Positions 13,922-14,314 of a DNA stretch of 14,314 bases are shown here, in pieces. This DNA comes from an uncultured Blautia sp. (GTDB lineage: Bacteria; Bacillota; Clostridia; Lachnospirales; Lachnospiraceae). Below the pieces are notes generated by a model. That model did not search any database. It saw nothing but the letters and a program-made list of their open reading frames with translations, and had not been told where the DNA came from. A program made the position numbers and the translations under genes. How positions within the stretch are numbered: position 1 is the stretch's first letter; each line of letters starts with the position of its first letter. The stretch lies in NCBI GenBank assembly GCA_934378195.1, contig CAKRPO010000055.1, positions 1-14,314 on the forward strand, read 5' to 3'.

Positions 13922-14304
13922 TCCGTTTAAGACCGCATCATGGAATGTGTCTGGCATATTTTGAGGGAAAAGGATACAGTGACAGTTTTACCGTTAATAT
14001 GCAGCAGATGCTGGATTTTTTTGAAAAAGGTACAGATGTGGAGCTGACAGTTGCAGGTGATGAGATCTGCAAGGCATGTCCGAATCTGAAAGAAGGATCC
14101 TGTGTAAGTGCAGGACTGGTTGAAACATATGACCGGAAAGTGCTCGAAGTTTGTGGATTAGGTGAAAAGGAACATATAACATTCCGGGAATTTGTGGATA
14201 ACGTACAGAGAAATGTGATCGAATCAGGGAAACGGATGGAAATCTGTGGAAACTGTCAGTGGAATGAAATCTGCAGTAATAAAGAGAGCAGATGGAAAAA
14301 ATAA
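13918..14304 (+). CDS. DUF1284 putative Fe-S protein, coupled to BioY
   Basis: This 128-residue soluble protein of the DUF1284 family begins MIRLRPHHGMCLAYFEGKGY, the family's characteristic N-terminus. Cysteines are arranged as C51-x2-C54-x7-C62 and C110-x2-C113-x5-C119, with C11 and C79 in addition, which suggests a metal or iron-sulfur cluster site. The function is not known. Its four-base overlap with bioY means the two are made together, and the pairing is familiar in Clostridia. A role linked to biotin uptake or use, or to Fe-S-dependent biotin chemistry such as BioB, is only inference. The frame is complete and ends 10 bases before the window does, so any further operon member cannot be seen. 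Confidence 0.88.
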   Translation: MIRLRPHHGMCLAYFEGKGYSDSFTVNMQQMLDFFEKGTDVELTVAGDEICKACPNLKEGSCVSAGLVETYDRKVLEVCGLGEKEHITFREFVDNVQRNVIESGKRMEICGNCQWNEICSNKESRWKK

Positions 14305-14314
14305 TGTTTTAGGT

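Noticed and set aside
13325..13957. Minus-strand frame opposite bioY with many Cys and Lys residues
   Set aside because: It mirrors the hydrophobic bioY gene in the complementary frame; the cysteine richness comes from reading Ala/Thr codons backwards, and it covers the bioY promoter region and start.
1..14314. Mobile elements, CRISPR arrays, tRNA genes, prophage or defence genes
   Set aside because: No transposase or integrase, no regularly spaced repeats, no cloverleaf and no terminal repeats with target duplications were seen. Gene content and codon use are uniform and core-like.

Overview
The window looks like a core chromosomal segment of a low-to-moderate GC Clostridia, most likely Lachnospiraceae (Blautia/Dorea/Ruminococcus-like). 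The reasons are the order rpsR | gdpP-rplI-dnaB, MecA, a BioY followed by a DUF1284 protein, a 2[4Fe-4S] ferredoxin next to a DUF1858 protein, strong AGGAGG ribosome binding sites and sigma-A-type promoters. The genus assignment is inference. I see no mobile element, CRISPR array, tRNA or rRNA.

Layout. 1-72 is the 3' end of rpsR, closed by a terminator. 191-4154 is the operon gdpP-rplI-dnaB: c-di-AMP phosphodiesterase, ribosomal protein L9 and replicative helicase. A MerR-like DNA-binding gene follows, with its own promoter. A 57-residue ferredoxin gene lies on the minus strand (4835-5008), back-to-back with a DUF1858 redox-disulfide gene (5208-5408); each has a good promoter. mecA (minus, 5515-6258) has a structured leader. 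From 6471 to 7013 there is a promoter, a doubtful small membrane ORF and an 81-residue protein of unknown function. A membrane-anchored SH3/GH18 protein of the YaaH/SleL type occupies 7301-8980. The convergent gap 8981-9316 holds two terminators and, on the minus strand, a candidate structured RNA. trkA-trkH (minus, 12127 to 9317) encode a Trk/Ktr-type K+ uptake system and are divergent from an mscS-type channel gene (12310-13227). The window closes with bioY and a translationally coupled DUF1284 Fe-S protein gene, behind a promoter with a BirA-like site.

How the genes fit together. Three loci concern turgor and potassium: GdpP degrades c-di-AMP, TrkA carries RCK_C domains of the kind known to bind c-di-AMP in other Bacillota, and MscS releases solutes on hypo-osmotic shock. 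The other parts serve replication/translation, proteolytic control (MecA-ClpC), envelope glycan metabolism, redox chemistry and biotin uptake.

I found no convincing new multi-gene system. The least explained signals are between genes: the minus-strand RNA candidate at 9099-9191, a long stem-loop plus a palindrome at 7029-7111, the complementary mecA mRNA ends, and the 8-bp periodic repeat at the bioY promoter.
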